From Leptodontidium sp. MPI-SDFR-AT-0119 (Eukaryota; Ascomycota; Leotiomycetes; Helotiales; Leptodontidiaceae): a stretch of DNA of 64,000 bases. The stretch spans positions 2,418,001-2,482,000 of the forward strand of contig JAHLEZ010000001.1 in the NCBI GenBank assembly GCA_020726505.1, read 5' to 3'. Below, in pieces: positions 59,520-64,000 of this stretch. Within the stretch, counting starts at the first letter, position 1; each line of letters opens with the position of its first letter. The position numbers and the translations under genes were made by a program. The notes beneath the pieces are model-generated. The model was not told where the DNA came from and ran no database searches. It was given only the letters and a program-made list of their open reading frames with translations.

Positions 59520-60489
59520 ATGATTTCATTCAACCCAGAAACAGATATCCTTGATCTTTCCGGGAAGGTCATCTTCATCACAGGAGGTATTTTGCCCGTT
59601 CCTCGCTCTACCACCACATTTTAACCTTAACTTAGGAAACGCCGGCCTTGGGAAAGAAGCAGCTCTGCAAATAGCAAAGCACAACCCATCGAAAATCATC
59701 ATCGGGTCTCGAGACAGGTTCAAAGGCCTCGCAGCCATCGATTTCATAACCAATATCGTACCTAACGCAAAATTTCAATTCATCCAAATGGATCTGGCAG
59801 CGCTCAGCTCTGTCCACGCAGCCGCAAAACTGTTCCTGTCCACCAATATCCGTCTGGACATCTTGATGAATAACGCAGGCATCATGGCGGTTCCACCAGG
59901 GTTGACAGCCGACGGATACGAGATTCAATTTGGCACCAATCATCTCGGCCATGCCTTACTCACCAGGTTACTCCTACCTCTCATGCTTGTAACAGCCGAG
60001 CAGCCTGGCTCAGACGTCCGCATTATAAATTTGACATCCGACTCCCACAAACGAGCACCAGTGGAAGGGATCCAGTTTGACAACTTGCGAAGCGCAGACC
60101 AACCTAGTACAGCCATGATGCGATACGGTCAATCCAAGCTAGCCAACATCCTCTACGCCAAAGAGCTCGCGAAAAGATACCCCTCTATCAAGATTGCGGC
60201 TGTACATCCCGGAGTGGTGAAGACGGATTTGCAGGTTACCATGCGCAAGAGCTTTCTCCTGGCTAGACTTCTAGCGCCGGTCTTCACCTACTTTGTAGGA
60301 GTCGAGGTTGAAGAAGGAGCACATAACCAACTATGGGCTGCAACTGCAAAGGGTGTGAAATCGGGAGAGTTGTATTATCCTGTTGGACAGAGCGTTGAGG
60401 GGACCGAGTTGGCAAGAAATATGGACTTGGCTGCGGAGCTGTGGGAGTGGACCGAGAAAAGATTCACTGGCTCTGAGTATAAGCTTTGA
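59520..60489 (+). CDS. Short-chain dehydrogenase/reductase (classical SDR)
   Basis: Two exons (59520-59586, 59636-60489) joined by a 49-bp intron give 306 residues. The intron splits the cofactor motif TGGNAGLG (21-28). Other SDR motifs are present: an RD pair after the second strand (GSRDR) that suggests NADP(H) preference, NNAGIMA (about 103-109), a Ser in NLTSDSHK and the catalytic Tyr186/Lys190 in YGQSK, then VHPGVVKTDL. The family pattern resembles retinol dehydrogenase/WWOX-like and protochlorophyllide reductase-like fungal SDRs, often of secondary or lipid metabolism. Substrate unknown. No signal peptide or membrane anchor is evident. Confidence 0.9.
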
Positions 60490-61122
60490 GGAAAGTAATG
60501 GATGAGATTTCTGCAGTTGGGCACGCTTTTCTTTTTGCTGTGACTATCGGAGGGTGGAAAGTAATGAAGTGGCAGTGTTGAAAAGACCAGTGTACGAATT
60601 TTAATCACAACTGACTGAGCAGACATCCATTTCCCCACTTGAGAATTCCTATCATTTCAATATTTTGTCTTCAGTAATCCCAGTTCAAATACCTACACTG
60701 ATCATTTTATTTATAACTTCCCTCGTCTCCCTTATCTCCCTTTGACTCATGAGTTTGTTGACTCGCTTACGATGATGAAACAGTCTCCCGATCGGACACA
60801 GCACGCTCAGATCTCCCCGGCTCTCTTCCGTTCCCGTTTCACACGTACTGTCAGAAATGCTTATTTTTCTCACCACGACAATGCGTGTCTTTGATAGATA
60901 CACATCTGATACCCCGCTTGGACGATCGCCAACTCATCGTCGACCTAGGGCCAAGCTTCCACAGATAAAGCTTACGGCACCAATCTGTAACACGAAGGGA
61001 AACACCTCAAAACTCTCATCGATTTCCATCCTATTCCAACAAAAAAAATTTAAAATTTTTGGTTCCATTCTCGATTCATTTTAGACTGGAAAAGATTCAA
61101 AGATACATCGACATTTTGCACA
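60490..61122. other. Intergenic
   Basis: About 630 bp between two same-strand genes. Contains pyrimidine-rich and AT-rich parts (61042-61060 is an A/T run), probably the promoter and leader of the ZZ protein gene. No gene. Confidence 0.5.
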
Positions 61123-62837
61123 ATGGTGGACACATCAACCCCTCAAGACCAAGAGCTCTACACCTGCAACAGCTGTGCCTCTGAAATCCCTACGCACCTT
61201 GCCAGAGTTACATGCCACAGCTGTCCAAACCACCATCTCTGTGCCAACTGCCATGTCATAAAAGCCTTCAATCGCCCACATAACAACTCGCACTCCACCA
61301 TGGTCTTCAAGCAGTCTGGCGTCGTGGTTCCTTTGCCTCCAGGCTTCGCACCAAGACCACCTCCTGCGCTACCTCCGAGACCGAAGTCAACTGCCATTGA
61401 AGGATCCCAGCAGGACTCCAAAGGGAAAGGAAAGGAGAAAGAACCAGAGCTAGGAGCTGCGAATTGGGGTGCATTGTGGAGTATCATGAAAGCACCACTC
61501 GAGAAGAAGGGCAAGAAATTACAGAAGGAAAATGGAAACGTAGACGAGAATGCGGATGTAGTGGAGCCCAAGGATGTGACTGGAAGTGGGATTTCTGGAA
61601 ATGGAGACAACAGTGTGTCTTTGTTTTCTGAGCCAAAAGGACTTCCACCCTCGCCACCGAGATCGATCAGAAGAGAAATTGAAAGGGTAGACAGCGAAGC
61701 TGCAATAACTCCTTCTTATCCGCAGCCAGAGAAATGGGAAGCACTGTTTGACTCGGAATCAACCTCGACACCCATTTTCGTGGCCTTTATGAGCACGATT
61801 TTCAGTCACTTGGATCCAAAGCACACAGGATTCTTGAGCCCGGAAATATATTCACAATTCCTGGAGACACAGGGCTGTACAGAATCCAATATATGTATGT
61901 GTCTGTTTGGTGGACTGTGAATGAAGCGGAAAGAAAGAAAGAAAGCTGACACTTTACAGGGAAGCAAGCCTTGGATAGGGAAGAAGGCGAACACAGCAAA
62001 GAAGTTGCCGATCTCGAACTCAGCCTCTATTTCACCGAACTAATCATCTCGCATACCCTCAGCGTTCGTACTCGAGACTCGGCAGATCTCCTAGAAGAAG
62101 AACCGCAATCTGCCGTTGAAGGCAAAATCAGGAACTCTATGCGCTTCAATGCCAACATGCCCATGATTTCACGGCAGGGATTCATCGATGTGTGTGCCAT
62201 TGAATACTTGAAGGATCCGACCAAGGCCCATGAATATTTGGGGAAGGTGGTGAAGGAATATAGTGTTTGGACGGAGTTGGGAGACATACCGAGGGAGGTG
62301 CTGCCTGAGAAGCCAACTCCGAAGTTGCTTCGGAGGGACAGTGAGAAATCGGAGGTCGAGATCTCAGAGGCACAGAAAGAGGCGATTGTTGGAAAGTCTA
62401 AAAAGGGGACCAATAATGAGGTGGGGGAGGTCTCCGTTGCTGAATCAACCTACTTTTCGAGAACAGAGACCCGAGGAGCAAAGCAGAGTGTCTTAGGGCA
62501 ACAAAAATTACAGACAGACAATGGAACATCGACTGCTCCTGAGTCCTCCGAAGCAGAAAGGCTTGTCTCGCCAATCACTATCGGATCGCCGGTAGTGCCA
62601 TTCCAACTCAAAGGAGGAGAGAAGAAAATCGATGCTCTTATACAAGGAGAAGGATATGAGCCGACTGAAGAGGAGCGGATCAAACGAAGAGCCGATGACG
62701 CAGATACGAAGCCAGCATCTACAATGACAACAGAAAAGAACGTAGAAGATGCACAAAAGATAAATGCAGGAAAGCCCAGAAGCGACGAACAAGCAGCCAA
62801 GAAACCTTCCACTGATGATTTGTATGGAGGTGATTAA
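61123..62837 (+). CDS. ZZ-type zinc-finger protein with EF-hand-like region
   Basis: Two exons (61123-61894, 61960-62837) joined by a 65-bp intron give 549 residues. Residues 15-57 form a ZZ zinc finger (YTCNSCASEI, CHSCPNHHLCANCH, then H-x3-H at PHNNSH), a module that binds two zinc ions and often peptide N-termini. A Pro-rich segment with PPGFAPRPPPALPPRP follows. Residues about 215-350 look like an EF-hand-type helical domain (FMSTIFSHLDPKHTGFLSPEIYSQFL), though the loop lacks several Ca2+ ligands. The C-terminal 180 residues are acidic/basic low-complexity and end TDDLYGGD. Such proteins occur across Pezizomycotina, mostly uncharacterised. A scaffold role in signalling is a guess. Confidence 0.8.
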
Positions 62838-63357
62838 AAGGAGAGGAAATGTACTTATAGATGGATCCTGGTGTTACTGGTTCTGTGCATGATTTCTAAT
62901 CAAAAGGAAAAACAAGTCAGTTGACGAGCACTGAAAAGGGGGTTTCCTGGGCTCACCGACCCACTCACTGTATTGGGTCCATAAATAAAGTCAAACTGAA
63001 GGCAAAGAACGAGATCTATATCACAACTCAATTCGTGCAACCCCGACGTGTTTGTCTTGATATGTACGCTTTATCGTTTTCTTCGGACTACCTAACGAAA
63101 AATGGAATGCCGGTTGAAATTGAAGTTTAAATTTCAAGTCTACATCACGTCTTGCAAGTAAGTATTGAAGAGTGCACGAGGACAAATCCTCGTGTTCGGA
63201 GCATCGCATCCAAATGGGGACAATCTCGCACTAGCTCACGGATCGACAGGAAACCTTCAACTCAAAAACAGCTTCGCAGGCAGCGGTGAGAATAAATACC
63301 CTATGAAGCCCTCATTGTAGAAGGCAGTGTATCATTCTAAGATCATAGCTTGCGACC
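62838..63357. other. Intergenic
   Basis: About 520 bp with no gene. A short AT-rich stretch near 63290-63330, including AATAAATACC, lies about 65 bp upstream of the peptidase start and may be its core promoter. Confidence 0.45.
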
Positions 63358-64000
63358 ATGAAAATTACCACTCAAGCAGCCGCCCTGCTATTTTGCAGCA
63401 TCTGTGCTGCGGACAGCACATCTTTCACACCTCTTTATGGTGAAGGATGGGGAGGGCTAGTGCAAGTCGCAGAGAACCTCACTCTAACTTCTAATTCTTC
63501 CTCTGGGTTCGACTTGGTTGAGGCCACACTTGTCATGCCGCATCTTACCCTACCAAAGAATCCGAGGGAGCAGGTGGAGCAGTACACGGCTGCATTCTGG
63601 CTCGGTATGGACGGCGTTGTGTCTGATCCGGTCAACCCCTTTGCTGTGCGTGGACTCTGGCAAGCAGGCGTAATTATGTCTGTATGGACGAATGGATCGA
63701 TTGAATATAAAGGGTTTCACGAATGGTTAGTTAGAACACACTTTCATGCCGGCAAACTTTGCATATTTACTCACTTTTCTTAGGATCCCGGAAGATCCGA
63801 TATTTCTCTCTCCAGAAGAACTCTCCATCTCAGAGGGAGATCACGTTTACGTTGCAGTCAGCACATCAGCCGCCGGGTTTACGGGCACGACTACATTCAC
63901 CAATCTCAATACCAGCCAGACTTACTCCTTTACTCGCGATGCACCCCACCCGCCTCGGGGACCTGTATGGCGGGCTCCCGGATCATCGGCAGAATGGTGA
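63358..64000 (+). CDS. Glutamic peptidase of family G1 (eqolisin), partial at window end
   Basis: Exon 1 (63358-63725) and exon 2 (63784 on) are joined by a 58-bp intron that splits a Trp codon. Residues 1-18 are a signal peptide ending CAADS, pointing to secretion. The family's first catalytic residue, Gln, is in EQYTAAFWLGMDG. The GLWQAGV and YKGFHEW-I-P-EDP segments follow the concanavalin-like beta-sandwich, and the catalytic Glu is expected in SSAEW at the very end. The apparent TGA at 63998-64000 is most likely the start of a GTGA donor (GAATG|GTGA), since the family continues after this motif. Eqolisins are acid-acting secreted endopeptidases of saprotrophic and pathogenic fungi. The usual propeptide seems very short here. 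Confidence 0.8.

Noticed and set aside
1..64000. tRNA, rRNA or CRISPR features
   Set aside because: I looked for T-loop boxes and regular short repeats and found no convincing case; CRISPR arrays are not expected in a fungus.

Overview
The window reads as a chromosome segment of a filamentous ascomycete (Pezizomycotina). Evidence: genes carry many short introns of about 45-150 bp with GTNNGN donors and CTRAY-like branch sites, there are Zn2Cys6 and fungal-specific transcription factors, an ENA-type P-type ATPase, an RBR ubiquitin ligase, a glutamic peptidase and a Tad1-like LINE. Exon joins below were worked out by eye from splice signals and reading phase, so single junctions may be off by a few bases.

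Layout. 1-252 is the end of an AAA+ ATPase gene. 3.4-5.4 kb holds a fungal-specific transcription factor broken by one in-frame TAG. 5.9-6.7 kb is a small SAM-dependent methyltransferase. 8.8-11.2 kb is an RBR E3 ligase with a long charged tail. 12.3-14.6 kb is a secreted or membrane PAN-like protein with a striking 24-residue tandem repeat. 17.4-20.8 kb is an ENA Na+/K+ efflux ATPase, convergent with a Zn2Cys6 regulator at 21.2-23.3 kb. 24.2-24.9 kb is a KH-like gene with three stops. 26.1-27.0 kb is a putative membrane protein, divergent from an Est1/SMG7-like gene (27.5-31.2 kb) that has an internal duplication and a hydrophobic C-terminal region. 33.2-34.5 kb is a conserved fungal gene carrying a nonsense codon and a frameshift.

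The centre of interest is 34.8-51.4 kb: a UDP-glucose 4-epimerase (uge3-like), a nine-exon Agd3-like deacetylase and a 2,900-residue Gtb3-like polytopic glycosyltransferase. Together these are the core of a galactosaminogalactan (GAG) exopolysaccharide cluster: Uge3 makes UDP-Gal/UDP-GalNAc, Gtb3 polymerises and exports, Agd3 deacetylates the secreted polymer. The glycoside hydrolase genes sph3 and ega3 that accompany them in Aspergillus fumigatus are not seen here.

51.6-53.3 kb is a second fungal-specific transcription factor with a frameshift. A 5.8-kb LINE (53.35-59.15 kb), bounded by a 10-bp target-site duplication, sits about 75 bp upstream of its start codon. All nine in-frame stops in the LINE are TAA/TAG, as expected from RIP. 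The right end has an SDR oxidoreductase, a ZZ zinc-finger protein and the start of an eqolisin-type glutamic peptidase running off the window. Five loci (four host genes and the LINE) carry inactivating lesions, so the region looks like it is under active decay around a better preserved GAG cluster.
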